51,170 nucleotides of DNA from Neoakkermansia glycaniphila (GCF_001683795.1 NZ_LIGX01000024.1:1-51170); one strand, 5' to 3'; counted from the first letter of the stretch, positions 19,775-28,608 are shown. Notes: generated by a model not told the origin, from the letters alone. A program made the numbers and translations.

Positions 19775-22156
19775 TTATTCCCTTGTGAAGGATACTTCGA
19801 TGCGGGTGAAGCAGACGGGGATTTCCGCCTCGTACACGCCTTTCCCGTCCGCCCGGATGTCGCGGGGCTGTCCGTCGACGGTGAAGACGATGTTCCTCGC
19901 TCCGGCGGGGAGGCAGTGGATGCGCAGCATCAGCACGGGCAGCGAGAAGGCCTTGTGGCCCTGGTCGGTGCGCACGAGCGTGAAATAGTCCCTGCCCCCG
20001 ATGTAGTTGAAGGTCATGTAGCGGTACAGCCCTTCGAGGTAGCCGTAGCCGTCCCCCTCATCCGAGAAGCAGGAGCTGGAGTGTTCGTAGTTGGGTGCCC
20101 ACCAGATGTCGAGCATGCAAGGCGGGTTACGAAGTTCACCCATGTATTGCTGGACGGGCCATCGCGGAATGACGGCCCCACCCCGCACGAAGACGGGGAG
20201 GCGGGATAGCGGAGCTTCCACCCATGTTTCCTTGAGGGAGCGGGGGGCAAGTTCATCCGTCCAGTAGGAGTACCAGCGACCGTCCGGTATGTAGATGAAG
20301 CGGCCCGTTTCTCCGGGATGGTGGACGGGAACGATGTACAGATCGTCCCCGAGGAAAAATTCGGAGCTGCGCCAGAAGGTGTCCGGGTTTTCTTCGCACT
20401 GAAGGGCCAAAGGCCGGATGACCGGGATACCCTGCGTGGAGTATTTGTAGAACTGGGTATAGATGTAGGGCATCAGCCGGTAACGTTCCTCGATGGCATG
20501 GCGCACATAACCCAGTATTTCCTCGCCGAAGAGCCAGGGCTCCTGCCCGCCGAACTCGCCCGAAGAGTGGTTGCGAAAGAAGCCGTGGAAAGCGGCCATC
20601 TGCATCCAGCGGCAGAAGAGTTCCGGCGTCGGGTGCTTGAGGAAGCCGCCCGCATCGCTTCCGCAGAAGGAGACGCCGGACGCTGCCAGCCGCTGGCACT
20701 GGAGGTTCGCCATCTTGAGGTTGTCCCAATCGGCTTCACAGTCTCCCGTCCATGTGGCCGCATAGCGTTGCATGCCCGCGTAGCCGGAGCGGGAGAGGAC
20801 GAAGGGGCGGCGATCGGGGGCGAACTGCGCCATGCCTTCCCGCGTGGCCCGCGCCATGCAGTGGCCGTACACGTTGTGCGCCTTCAGGTGGGAGCAGGAG
20901 TAGCCGTCGTAATCGTGCCGCGTATCGTCCGGGAATGTTTTGTCGGGAAACATGACGGGCTCGTTCATGTCCGTCCAGATGCCCCGCACTCCGTATTCCG
21001 CGATCTGCCTTTTGAAGAGGTGCGCCCACCAGGCGCGCGTGCGGGGCGCCGTATAGTCCGGGAAGTTGCACAGCCCCGGCCACACGCTGCCTTCAAGCAG
21101 GGCGCCATCGTGCCGGCGGCAGAAGACGTTGCGCTCGAATCCTGACCGCCACACATAATTGTCCGGGTTGATTTTGATGCCCGGGTTCACGATCGTCACC
21201 ACCTTGATCCCCTGCTCTTCGAGCCGACTGATCATGCCGGGGGGATCGGGGAATTTCGTCCGGTCCCACGTCAGATCCTGGTACTGGTTCATGTGGTGGA
21301 TGTCGAGATGCACGCAGTCGCAGGGGATGCGCTGCTCGCGCAGCTTGGCTACCAGTGCGTTCACAACCTCTTCCGAACCGTAGCTCCATTTCGACTGGTG
21401 GTAGCCCAGCGCCCAGCGCGGAGGCAGAGGAGGCAGGCCCGTGAGGCAGGTGTAAAGCCGCACGGTATCCACCGCCGACTTGCCGCAGACGAAGTAATAG
21501 TCCATCACCCCGCCGTCCGCGCCGAAGATGAGCCTTTCCGGATTCGCCACGCCGATGTCGAAGTAGCTCCGCATCGTATTGTCGAAGAAAATGCCGTACT
21601 GCACGCCGCGGTTCAGCCCCATATAGAACGGTATGTTCTTATAAAGGGGGTCGGAACCTTCCTTGAAGGCATAGTAGTCCGCACCCCACATTTCAAACCT
21701 CCTGCCCCGGAGATTCAGCGCCCAAGGCTTGTCCCCGAGTCCGAAGACGTGTTCGCCTTCAGGCAGATGCTTGCTGACCCAGACTTTTTCCTCGCCGTTC
21801 CACTCGATTTTCCGGTGGCCCATGCCTTCGGCATCGCGGTTCAGCACCGTATTGGTGCGGCGATGGATGAATTCCAGCCCCGCATCGGCCCGGCGGATGC
21901 GCACGATCAGACGCGGCGTCCGTACTTCAAGGGCATACGCCGTCTCCTCCTCGGCCAATTCCGGATAATCCGGCTCGTATTCCGGATCCACTCCGTAGCT
22001 CGGAATGTTTTCAAACACGGCGCCGGATACATACCGAAGCCGCACAATCCCCTTGTCCAGAAAGTAGATGCGGAGGTTGTTCGTCGGCAAAGCCAGCTCC
22101 AGTGTGTGCGGATCCACCCACTCGGCACGGGACCATGCTGTGAACGTCTCACTCAT
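19775..22156 (-). CDS. GH31 family alpha-glucosidase or alpha-xylosidase
   Basis: A 793-residue glycoside hydrolase of family GH31, a retaining enzyme acting on alpha-linked glucose or xylose. The N-terminal beta-sandwich (to about 230) is followed by the catalytic barrel: PRWALGYHQSKWSYGS, CVHLDIHHM, and the nucleophile motif GIWTDMNEP with Asp at residue 396. The motif TWTGDCEADWDNL carries the likely acid/base Asp at 472, and a C-terminal beta domain follows. RSGYAGMQRYAATWTGD and GSDAGGF are standard subsites. There is no signal peptide, so it probably acts in the cytoplasm on imported oligosaccharides. It lies 24 bases after the HIT gene and likely shares its transcript. Substrate specificity within GH31 cannot be fixed by eye. 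Confidence 0.93.
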   Translation of the reverse strand: MSETFTAWSRAEWVDPHTLELALPTNNLRIYFLDKGIVRLRYVSGAVFENIPSYGVDPEYEPDYPELAEEETAYALEVRTPRLIVRIRRADAGLEFIHRRTNTVLNRDAEGMGHRKIEWNGEEKVWVSKHLPEGEHVFGLGDKPWALNLRGRRFEMWGADYYAFKEGSDPLYKNIPFYMGLNRGVQYGIFFDNTMRSYFDIGVANPERLIFGADGGVMDYYFVCGKSAVDTVRLYTCLTGLPPLPPRWALGYHQSKWSYGSEEVVNALVAKLREQRIPCDCVHLDIHHMNQYQDLTWDRTKFPDPPGMISRLEEQGIKVVTIVNPGIKINPDNYVWRSGFERNVFCRRHDGALLEGSVWPGLCNFPDYTAPRTRAWWAHLFKRQIAEYGVRGIWTDMNEPVMFPDKTFPDDTRHDYDGYSCSHLKAHNVYGHCMARATREGMAQFAPDRRPFVLSRSGYAGMQRYAATWTGDCEADWDNLKMANLQCQRLAASGVSFCGSDAGGFLKHPTPELFCRWMQMAAFHGFFRNHSSGEFGGQEPWLFGEEILGYVRHAIEERYRLMPYIYTQFYKYSTQGIPVIRPLALQCEENPDTFWRSSEFFLGDDLYIVPVHHPGETGRFIYIPDGRWYSYWTDELAPRSLKETWVEAPLSRLPVFVRGGAVIPRWPVQQYMGELRNPPCMLDIWWAPNYEHSSSCFSDEGDGYGYLEGLYRYMTFNYIGGRDYFTLVRTDQGHKAFSLPVLMLRIHCLPAGARNIVFTVDGQPRDIRADGKGVYEAEIPVCFTRIEVSFTRE

Positions 22157-22180
22157 GGGAGGCTTGCGGCAACCGTCATC

Positions 22181-22525
22181 CTAGCCCGGAGGCCATTGCA
22201 GGCTGCGCCCGCCGAGAATGTGGATATGCAGATGGGGCACCGCTTCTCCGGCAGCCGGACCGTTGTTCATCACCACGCGGAATCCTTCTTCGTCCAGCCC
22301 TTCCTGCCGGGCGATCCTGCCCACGCAAAGCATTAGGTGGCCCAGCAAGCCGGCATCCTCCTCCTCCGCCTTTTCGATGCGGGGAATGGGCTTGCGGGGC
22401 ACGAGCAGAAGATGGGACGGAGCCTGCGGCTGAATATCGCGGAAACAGACGCAACGGTCGTCGGAATAGACGATCGTCGCGGGAATCTCCCCGTCAGCGA
22501 TCTTCTGAAAAAGTGTCTTTTCCAT
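22181..22525 (-). CDS. HIT family nucleotide hydrolase (HinT-like)
   Basis: A 114-residue histidine-triad protein: MEKTLFQKIADGEIPATIVY, FRDIQPQAPSHLLLVPRKPI, and the active-site HLHIHIL (H-phi-H-phi-H-phi-phi). HinT-like enzymes hydrolyse purine nucleoside phosphoramidates and acyl-adenylates. The start at 22525 gives the standard family length. A longer in-frame ATG at 22639 would add 38 residues with no counterpart in the family and would pre-empt the promoter at 22536-22564. GH31 follows after 24 bases. Confidence 0.94.
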   Translation of the reverse strand: MEKTLFQKIADGEIPATIVYSDDRCVCFRDIQPQAPSHLLLVPRKPIPRIEKAEEEDAGLLGHLMLCVGRIARQEGLDEEGFRVVMNNGPAAGEAVPHLHIHILGGRSLQWPPG

Positions 22526-22535
22526 ATCGCCCGCT

Positions 22536-22564
22536 AAGATAGCAAAAATGCGCGGCAGTGTCCA
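22536..22564 (-). promoter_or_regulatory. Promoter of the HIT gene, leaderless layout
   Basis: Minus-strand TGGACA (22559-22564), 17-base spacer, TATCTT (22536-22541), and ten bases to the ATG at 22525. Supports the shorter start. Confidence 0.55.
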
Positions 22565-22660
22565 CAATAATTCCGGTGCCGGAAGCTCCAATCCCACGAA
22601 AGAAAAACCCGCCTCCCCCGGAAGGAAAGCGGGAAACATTCAGAAAGAACAGGTGGCGCA

Positions 22661-23713
22661 TCAACCGCGAGCGGCCGAAGCGCGGCGCAGCCTGTCCATG
22701 ATGGCGCAACCGAGCCCGGTTTCCGCCACCTTCTCGGCCACGATCACCTGCACATCCTCGTCCTCGTCCATCTGCCGCATCACGGCAAACAGACGCACGG
22801 CAGCCTCCGCCAGCCTTCCGCTGCCGGGACTCAGGGAAATCGTATTCGCCCAGCATTCCTGCATGGACAGAGGAGAATCGCCCTGATAGCTGATCAGGCC
22901 GTAGGCTACACCTTCTTCCGGAGTGAACTCCTCCTTGGCATCCCAGAGCAGCAGCGGCTTCGTGGGCGCGTAATGGCTGGGAAGCTGGCCGGGAGCATTC
23001 GGCGCGGCTTCGGCTTCCTCCCCTTCGCCTGCCCGCGGCTTGCGGGGTTTCGCGATGCGAACCACCTTGCGGATGCGGTCGCGCACCAGCGGGCCCTCGC
23101 GCAGCAGTTCGACGGCGGGTTTGCCCTTCTCATCCAGCATCGGGCGCAGAATCGTGCTTTCCAAACCTTCGGAACAGGCTCCGGCATCCAATATCCACGG
23201 AATCCGGCCACCCAATTCCTTCAGCACGGCTCCTGCGGAAGTCGGGCTGATATGGCCGAATCTGTTCGCACTCGGCGCGGCCACGGGACGGCCCAAAGCC
23301 TTGCAGACGCCGCGCATCACCGGATGGGCGCTCACCCGCACGGCAACGGTCGGCAAGCCGCTCGTCGCAATATCGGGCACCACATCCTTCTTCGGCAGCA
23401 CCAGAGTCATCGGCCCCGGCCAGAATTCCTGGGCGAGCTTTTCCACCGTCTCCTTGAGTTCTTCCGGCACCGTGCATACTTCATCCAGCTGCCGGGCATT
23501 CGCCAGATGCAGAATCAGGGGGTCGAAGGAAGGCCTCTCCTTGGCGGCGAACACCTGCGCCACCGCATCGCAATTGTAGGCGTCGGCACCGAGGCCGTAC
23601 ACCGTCTCCGTCGGCAGCGCGACGAGTTCCCCTTCCGCCAGCACGGCGGCGGCCTGCTGGTACACCTTGCGTCCGTCCTCCAACGGATCCACTTCGATCA
23701 CTTGAGTTTCCAT
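22661..23713 (-). CDS. tsaC: Sua5-type threonylcarbamoyl-AMP synthase
   Basis: A 350-residue Sua5/YrdC/YwlC-family enzyme. It makes threonylcarbamoyl-AMP from threonine, bicarbonate and ATP, the first step of t6A37 tRNA modification. The N-terminal YrdC domain (about 10-200) shows VALPTETVYGLGADAYN, FAAKERPSFDPLILHL and VAAPSANRFGHISPT. After a charged linker, a C-terminal Sua5 domain (about 240-345) contains PGQLPSHYAPTKPLLL, so this is the long Sua5 form rather than the short TsaC. Start at 23713 chosen because a good -35/-10 pair lies just upstream of it; longer frames would extend through that promoter. Monocistronic or the first gene leftward; HIT has its own promoter. Confidence 0.93.
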   Translation of the reverse strand: METQVIEVDPLEDGRKVYQQAAAVLAEGELVALPTETVYGLGADAYNCDAVAQVFAAKERPSFDPLILHLANARQLDEVCTVPEELKETVEKLAQEFWPGPMTLVLPKKDVVPDIATSGLPTVAVRVSAHPVMRGVCKALGRPVAAPSANRFGHISPTSAGAVLKELGGRIPWILDAGACSEGLESTILRPMLDEKGKPAVELLREGPLVRDRIRKVVRIAKPRKPRAGEGEEAEAAPNAPGQLPSHYAPTKPLLLWDAKEEFTPEEGVAYGLISYQGDSPLSMQECWANTISLSPGSGRLAEAAVRLFAVMRQMDEDEDVQVIVAEKVAETGLGCAIMDRLRRASAARG

Positions 23714-23723
23714 CTCTGCACGG

Positions 23724-23752
23724 AGCCTACCCGAAAAACAGCACAAGGTCAA
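23724..23752 (-). promoter_or_regulatory. tsaC: Promoter of the Sua5-type gene, leaderless layout
   Basis: Minus-strand TTGACC (23747-23752), 17-base spacer, TAGGCT (23724-23729), and ten bases to the ATG at 23713. Confidence 0.6.
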
Positions 23753-23963
23753 TCCCGCAGACAAAGGCGGCACATCTAATTCCACATGAACCCTGCATGC
23801 AGCAGAAGAAATTGACAAAACACAGATTTCACCGATTTCCCGGATTTTCGGCAAAATTCCAACTTATTCTCCCAATAATATTGGGCTGCATGATCAAGCA
23901 AACCGAACGGTTCGCTATTCCGTTTCCCGTCTTGTCCGGGCATTTTTGAATAAAAAAACGGCT

Positions 23964-23991
23964 TTGCATGGCGGCAAATTTCTCCTATACT
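23964..23991 (+). promoter_or_regulatory. Promoter of the membrane-protein gene at 24014
   Basis: TTGCAT (23964-23969), 16-base spacer, TATACT (23986-23991); the ATG lies 22 bases further. Confidence 0.6.
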
Positions 23992-24013
23992 GCATCACAG
24001 CCCATCCTTGCCC

Positions 24014-24733
24014 ATGTCCCCCCTCTGCACCCGAACGATGCAAACGGCCACCGCCGCCTTCATTGCGGCTTTCTTCCTGTTCACCGTCTTCGGCAATCCC
24101 GAAGGAGCGCTGCAATACAACCACCTGATGGAAGGCCTGATGATTGTCCTGCTCTCCGGCGGCATCACCCTGATGGGCTTGCTGTGCCGGCTTGCCTTCC
24201 TGCATGTGCACGGCCTGTGGATCCCGATACTCATCCTTGAGGTGGGCTTGATATCCGGGGGCTGGTGGATATTCAGCCTGATCGGCATGCCGAATCACGA
24301 CCCTTTCTCCTTCCTTAATGAAGACCCTTTCTGGGAGTACCTTCTGATTGCGTCATGGCTGTCGCTGCCTGCCGGCATCATCCTGTACGCCCTGATCAAG
24401 TACATACCGTTGAAATACGGCATCGTTCAGGGCACCACACTCCAGCGGTACTGCCGGCCTGCCTATCTGGCGCTGCACTTCGGCCTTCTTGCACTGTTTC
24501 CGGTTGTCCTGTTCTACAGGCCGTCAGAGGAGGCGCTGGACAGGCAGGCGGAAAGCACCTACAGGGAACGGCGGATTCTTGCCGACAGCAACGCCCGCCT
24601 GATCCGCATGCACAAAACATCGCCGCACCCCCATATCCGCGAATACATCTACATCCATCAGGATGCGGACAATTCGAACAGACGATCCGAATGGAGCATC
24701 CAAATATCCGACAAGGGAGCCATTCTCCACTGA
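24014..24733 (+). CDS. Hypothetical five-span membrane protein
   Basis: A 239-residue protein I do not recognise. Hydrophobic segments occur near residues 10-28, 38-62, 66-88, 103-127 and 145-165. A hydrophilic C-terminal region of about 70 residues (RPSEEALDRQAESTYRERR onward), rich in charged residues and His, follows. The protein would sit in the inner membrane with a soluble tail, whose side cannot be settled from sequence. An ATG at 24014 is taken as start; a TTG two codons upstream is possible. It has its own promoter, and the LOG-like gene follows after 100 bases. It could be a lineage-specific protein. Codon use and GC match the surrounding genes, so it is likely a real gene. Confidence 0.65.
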   Translation: MSPLCTRTMQTATAAFIAAFFLFTVFGNPEGALQYNHLMEGLMIVLLSGGITLMGLLCRLAFLHVHGLWIPILILEVGLISGGWWIFSLIGMPNHDPFSFLNEDPFWEYLLIASWLSLPAGIILYALIKYIPLKYGIVQGTTLQRYCRPAYLALHFGLLALFPVVLFYRPSEEALDRQAESTYRERRILADSNARLIRMHKTSPHPHIREYIYIHQDADNSNRRSEWSIQISDKGAILH

Positions 24734-24833
24734 CTGCCGATCGCCCTGCGGCATACACCCGCATTTTCGCAGTGACAAAACGCCGGGCTTCGTGCATAGT
24801 AGCAGCCTTCAACCCGCATCTGCGATTCCATCC

Positions 24834-25925
24834 ATGCAACATCCTCCCTATCTCGACAAGCGCGACTTTTCCGGCGGCGATTCGACCTGGACCTTCACCG
24901 TCCCCAAAAGCACAGGCATTCCCCTTCTCGATGCAGCCCTGTACGACATCTCCAACCGCCATTCCAACGGCCACAATCCGGAAATTCTGCTACAGCTGCT
25001 TTCCACTTCCATTCAAGCCGCCTCATCGGATATTTCCGAGCACGATCTTGAGGTCATGAACCGCACGCTGGCGGAAATGTTCCACGCGAACCAGGCCTTC
25101 ACACCCTACCGCCACATCCGCAAAATCTCCATCTTCGGTTCCGCCCGCATCAAGGCAGGCGAACCCTCCTACATCGTCGCCCGCGATTTCTCCAAACTGG
25201 CGACCGAACACGGCTACATGACCATCACGGGCGGCGGCCCCGGCATCATGCAGGCATGCAACGAAGGCGCGGGAGCGGACAACTCCTTCGGCCTGAACAT
25301 CACCCTGCCCTTCGAGCAGGAAGCCAATCCGGTCATGCAGGGCAATCCCCGGTTGATCAACTTCTACTATTTCTACATCCGCAAGCTCAACTTCGTTTCC
25401 GAAAGCGACGCCCTCGTCGCCTTCCCGGGCGGATTCGGCACGATGGACGAAATCTTCGAAACGATCACCCTGATCCAGACGGGCAAAGCCACCATCTACC
25501 CCGTCGTGCTGCTCGATGCTCCCGGCAAAACTTTCTGGAAACAGTGGATATCCTTCATCAGAACGGAACTCGTCGATTCCCACCTCATCTCCCCGGAAGA
25601 CCTCAGTTTCCTCTTCGTTACCCAGAATCCTCAGGAAGCCATCGAACACATCGACCGCTTCTACCACATCTTCCACTCGTACCGTTTCGTCGGGGATATG
25701 ATCTCCATCCGCCTCACATCCTCGCTTTCGACGGAAGCGATCGCCAAACTTCAGCACGACTTCGCCGACCTCGTGAAGGACGGCTGCATCGTCCAGCGCG
25801 GCCCGCTCGCCGAGGAAAACGATGAACCGCTGATCGCCGACCTGCCCCGCCTCGTCTTCCACCTGAAACGCGGCAACTACGGCAGGCTCCGCCAGTTCAT
25901 CGACGCCATCAACGACGCGGAGTAA
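24834..25925 (+). CDS. LOG-like Rossmann-fold protein (TIGR00730-type)
   Basis: A 363-residue protein with the LOG / lysine-decarboxylase-like signature. ISIFGSARIKAGEPSY opens the Rossmann fold, TITGGGPGIMQACNEGA follows, and PGGFGTMDEIFETITLIQTG carries the P-G-G-x-G-T-x-x-E motif that binds nucleotide phosphate and cleaves the N-glycosidic bond. LOG proteins release cytokinin-type bases from nucleoside monophosphates; many bacterial members act as general nucleotide 5'-monophosphate nucleosidases. Extra N-terminal (about 80) and C-terminal (about 90) regions make it longer than the 190-residue core. The start MQHPPYLDKRD at 24834 is chosen since earlier in-frame ATGs lie inside the previous gene. 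A GTGACA/CATAGT pair about 35 bases upstream may be its promoter. The prepilin peptidase follows after 13 bases. Confidence 0.85.
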   Translation: MQHPPYLDKRDFSGGDSTWTFTVPKSTGIPLLDAALYDISNRHSNGHNPEILLQLLSTSIQAASSDISEHDLEVMNRTLAEMFHANQAFTPYRHIRKISIFGSARIKAGEPSYIVARDFSKLATEHGYMTITGGGPGIMQACNEGAGADNSFGLNITLPFEQEANPVMQGNPRLINFYYFYIRKLNFVSESDALVAFPGGFGTMDEIFETITLIQTGKATIYPVVLLDAPGKTFWKQWISFIRTELVDSHLISPEDLSFLFVTQNPQEAIEHIDRFYHIFHSYRFVGDMISIRLTSSLSTEAIAKLQHDFADLVKDGCIVQRGPLAEENDEPLIADLPRLVFHLKRGNYGRLRQFIDAINDAE

Positions 25926-25938
25926 CCGCGAACCGCCC

Positions 25939-27072
25939 ATGTACGCACTGCTGCAAGACACCCTCCGCCTCCTCCGCGCCGAAATGCCGTGGCTCTTCCC
26001 GCTGTGCTTCGGCCTCTTCGGCGCGTGCATCGGCTCCTTCCTGAATGTCGTCATCTACCGCTCGCCGCGCGGTCTGTCCCTCTCGGACCCCGCCCGCTCC
26101 TTCTGCCCCCGGTGCGAAAAGGAAATCCCCTGGTACCTGAACATCCCCCTCCTCAGCTGGCTCATCCTGCGCGGCAAATGCGCTTCCTGCGGCGGCCGCA
26201 TCCCCTTCCGCTACTGGCTGGTGGAAGCCGCCACGGCCGGTCTCTTCGTCGCCGCCACCATGTACTACGCGCAGGAAGACCTGCTCGCCCAGCTCATGCT
26301 TTGCCTGTGGCTTGCGATGGCCGTCGTCATGATCGCCATTGATGCCGAACGCATGGAAGTCCTGCCCAAACACGCCCTGCTGGCCACCGCTGCCGGACTG
26401 GGCTTCGCCGCCTTCGCCCCGTGGCTTATCGACGGCACCGCGCTGGAAGCCTCCGACGGCCTCATGTGGAGCGCAGCCGGCGCCATCGCGGGGTTCATCC
26501 TGATGAAAGCCGTCGCCTTCGCCGGCAAACTTCTGTTCGGCCACCGCCGGATACGCCACGAAGAACCCGCACCCTGGAGCCTGAGGCAATGCGACGACGG
26601 AGAAGACATCATCCTCACCCTGCCGGACGGCCCCATGAGCTGGGCCGAGCTGTTCGCCGAACCCGGCAACAGGCTCATCCTTGAAGATGCCACCCTGTTC
26701 ATCGACGGCGCGGAAGTACCCGGCGGCACGCTCACCTTCACCGCAGACAGCGTCTCGACCGAAACGGGAACGGCCTACCCGCTCGAAGATTGCGACACTC
26801 TCTCCGGCACCTTCCGTGGCCTCCGCACCTCACGCGCCGCCATGGGCTCCGGCGATGCCTGGATCATGCTCGCCATCGGCGCCCTGTGCGGATGGGAAGG
26901 CGTCGTCTTCACCCTGATCGCCGCATCCCTTCTGGGTATCGTCGGAGGACTCGCCACCAAAGTGGGCCGGGGAAACCCGATGCCCTTCGGCCCCTACCTG
27001 CTCGCGGCGGCCATCATCTGGGTCTTCGGAGGCTCGTCTCTGTGGAACTGGTACACCGGCTATTTTACATAG
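25939..27072 (+). CDS. Prepilin peptidase (A24 family) with large central insert
   Basis: A 377-residue membrane aspartic peptidase that should cleave and methylate type IV prepilin-like leaders. FGACIGSFLNVVIYRSPRG and the zinc-type cytoplasmic loop CPRC to CASC, ending RIPFRYWLVE, are the N-methyltransferase-domain hallmarks of PilD. The catalytic aspartates appear as AIDAERMEVLP (residue 135) and MGSGDAW (residue 306). They are about 170 residues apart against roughly 60-70 in PilD. A hydrophilic insert of about 100 residues (around 195-295), beta-rich and acidic, accounts for the gap. The usual GDxK lysine is absent (GDAW), and LPD reads LPK. A likely client pseudopilin gene lies at 50776. 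Thirteen bases after the LOG-like gene. Confidence 0.85.
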   Translation: MYALLQDTLRLLRAEMPWLFPLCFGLFGACIGSFLNVVIYRSPRGLSLSDPARSFCPRCEKEIPWYLNIPLLSWLILRGKCASCGGRIPFRYWLVEAATAGLFVAATMYYAQEDLLAQLMLCLWLAMAVVMIAIDAERMEVLPKHALLATAAGLGFAAFAPWLIDGTALEASDGLMWSAAGAIAGFILMKAVAFAGKLLFGHRRIRHEEPAPWSLRQCDDGEDIILTLPDGPMSWAELFAEPGNRLILEDATLFIDGAEVPGGTLTFTADSVSTETGTAYPLEDCDTLSGTFRGLRTSRAAMGSGDAWIMLAIGALCGWEGVVFTLIAASLLGIVGGLATKVGRGNPMPFGPYLLAAAIIWVFGGSSLWNWYTGYFT

Positions 27073-27077
27073 TTCCC

Positions 27078-27106
27078 TTGACTCCGCTCCGGAATTGCAT
27101 TACGCT
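27078..27106 (+). promoter_or_regulatory. pgsA: Promoter of pgsA, leaderless layout
   Basis: TTGACT (27078-27083), 17-base spacer, TACGCT (27101-27106), and nine bases to the ATG at 27116. Confidence 0.55.
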
Positions 27107-27115
27107 TGCCGCACC

Positions 27116-27709
27116 ATGTTCAACCTGCCGAACTCCATCACTCTGGCGCGCATCGCCCTCGTCGTCGTCTTCACCGTCGCCCTGAGTCTGGAAATGTCGG
27201 GCATCCGCCTGGCCGGCATCTCGGGCAATGTGATCGCCCTGTATGCCTTCGTCCTCGCCGCCGTCAGCGACTGGCTGGACGGCTACCTCGCCCGAAAACT
27301 CGGCATGGTCACCACCTTCGGCAAACTCATCGACCCTCTCGCGGACAAGATACTCGTCTCTGCCGCCTTCATCTTCCTCACGACCACAGGCCAATGCCCC
27401 TTCTGGGTCACCGCCCTCATCATCTGCCGCGAATTCCTCGTCACCGGCCTCCGGCAAATCGCGCAGGACAAGGGAGTCATCATGGCAGCAGACTGGACCG
27501 GCAAATGGAAAACCGCCTTCCAGCTCGCCTTCTGTACGCAATGCCTCATCGTCATCGCCTACGGCAGCTGCGCCTGCCAGCCCTTTGCCTTCTTCACACA
27601 GGGAGTTTCAGGCGAGTATACCTACCAGATCACCCTGTGGGGTTCCGTCCTGCTGACGGTGTGGTCGGGCCTTCACTACTGCATCCAGTCCTGGAAATTC
27701 CTGCGTTGA
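27116..27709 (+). CDS. pgsA: CDP-diacylglycerol-glycerol-3-phosphate 3-phosphatidyltransferase
   Basis: A 197-residue inner-membrane CDP-alcohol phosphatidyltransferase. The full signature D-x2-D-G-x2-A-R-x8-G-x3-D-x3-D is present as SDWLDGYLARKLG, then FGKLIDPLADK. MFNLPNSITLARI at the start and WVTALIICREFLVTGLRQIA are typical of PgsA, which makes phosphatidylglycerol phosphate. Four or five hydrophobic spans are visible. The region after about residue 150 is somewhat longer than in E. coli, with a QPFAFFTQGVSGEYTYQI loop. The ATG at 27116 begins the conserved NLPNxiT segment and fits the promoter nine bases upstream. Convergent with the next gene, 36 bases apart. Confidence 0.93.
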   Translation: MFNLPNSITLARIALVVVFTVALSLEMSGIRLAGISGNVIALYAFVLAAVSDWLDGYLARKLGMVTTFGKLIDPLADKILVSAAFIFLTTTGQCPFWVTALIICREFLVTGLRQIAQDKGVIMAADWTGKWKTAFQLAFCTQCLIVIAYGSCACQPFAFFTQGVSGEYTYQITLWGSVLLTVWSGLHYCIQSWKFLR

Positions 27710-27745
27710 ACCCGCCGTCTTGCACAGGCGGAAAAAGCCGGACAA

Positions 27746-28594
27746 TCAGGCCTTCAGCGTGTGGGTGAAAATCCCCTTGGAAATGGCGATACGGAAATGC
27801 TCCGAATCCCAGCGCCGGGAATTGAACAACCTTTCCAGATCATCCGGAGACATGTTCACGAGTCCCTGCTGCACGCGAGACAGGCGCACGAGGGATTGCT
27901 CCAGAAAACGGCGGGGAATCAGCGAAGGCTGGTTCGTCCACGGAAAAACGGCGCTATCCACAATATAGAAAGAACCCACCTTGCGGATATCGTCCGGGAA
28001 ACACAAATGGGGATTCTCCTCCACATACACGGCGCGGCCGATGCTGTGGCGCGCTTCCTTCGGGAACAGCAGGCGCCGCATCTTCTTCACCCATTGGGGA
28101 GAATTGCTGAGCTTCTCGGCATTCTGCCACGATGCGGACAACTGGTTCACATCGTAGTATCTCGAATATTTGGCTGCCGCATTGGAACTGCCTCCCGGCC
28201 TCCACGCATGGCGCAGGCGCACCATATCGGCCTCGCCATCCGCCAGAAGGCGAACTGCCTTTTCCAGCTCCGCACGCACATCGCGTTCGGACAAGTTCGA
28301 CTCGATCGGACAATCATTCTCCATCAGAAGAATGTAATCCGTCCTCATATTCTCCAGCGTCAGCCGCAAATCTTCGATCACGCCGAGATAGTGCCCGGAA
28401 GCTACGGTGCGGTACTCCCACTTGTCGGCCACGGCCAGATCCTTCGGCCCCACGGACTGGAAGACGACACAGGCATCGTCAAACATCTCTTTCAAATGCA
28501 CACGGGCATAATTCTCCAGCGTCTTGGAAAGAGTCTGTGGAGATTTGTAACTGAGGATCGCCAGCCCGACAGTCTTGCCTTGTATCAGTTTCAT
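27746..28594 (-). CDS. Orphan GT-A-like protein, putative glycosyltransferase
   Basis: A 282-residue protein of uncertain family. The N-terminus KTVGLAILSYKSPQTLSKTL resembles the first strand and helix of GT2 enzymes. DYILLMENDCPI places an acidic cluster (END) where the GT-A metal motif would be, and GEADMVRLRHAWRPGG follows. This supports a GT-A fold, but no standard DxD or acceptor-side motifs are seen, so the function is inferred weakly. It lies alone between pgsA and the GH2 gene, away from the main glycan locus. The ATG at 28594 is preferred to a GTG at 28606 because a TTGCAC/TAGAAT promoter pair with 17-base spacing ends at 28609, too close to the GTG. Confidence 0.6.
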   Translation of the reverse strand: MKLIQGKTVGLAILSYKSPQTLSKTLENYARVHLKEMFDDACVVFQSVGPKDLAVADKWEYRTVASGHYLGVIEDLRLTLENMRTDYILLMENDCPIESNLSERDVRAELEKAVRLLADGEADMVRLRHAWRPGGSSNAAAKYSRYYDVNQLSASWQNAEKLSNSPQWVKKMRRLLFPKEARHSIGRAVYVEENPHLCFPDDIRKVGSFYIVDSAVFPWTNQPSLIPRRFLEQSLVRLSRVQQGLVNMSPDDLERLFNSRRWDSEHFRIAISKGIFTHTLKA

Positions 28595-28608
28595 CGCGCG
28601 TCGCACTC

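Larger units (their letters stand above)
23714..24013. promoter_or_regulatory. Divergent intergenic region between the Sua5-type gene and a membrane protein (300 bases)
   Basis: No gene seen. It contains the leftward promoter at 23724-23752 and the rightward promoter at 23964-23991. Between them is an AT-rich stretch with a short CCCAATA-ATATTGGG inverted repeat near 23872-23885. Confidence 0.5.

Noticed and set aside
27712..27731. CCGCC/GGCGG hairpin between pgsA and the orphan GT-like gene as a terminator
   Set aside because: Five-base stem with a 10-base loop and no T run downstream on either strand.
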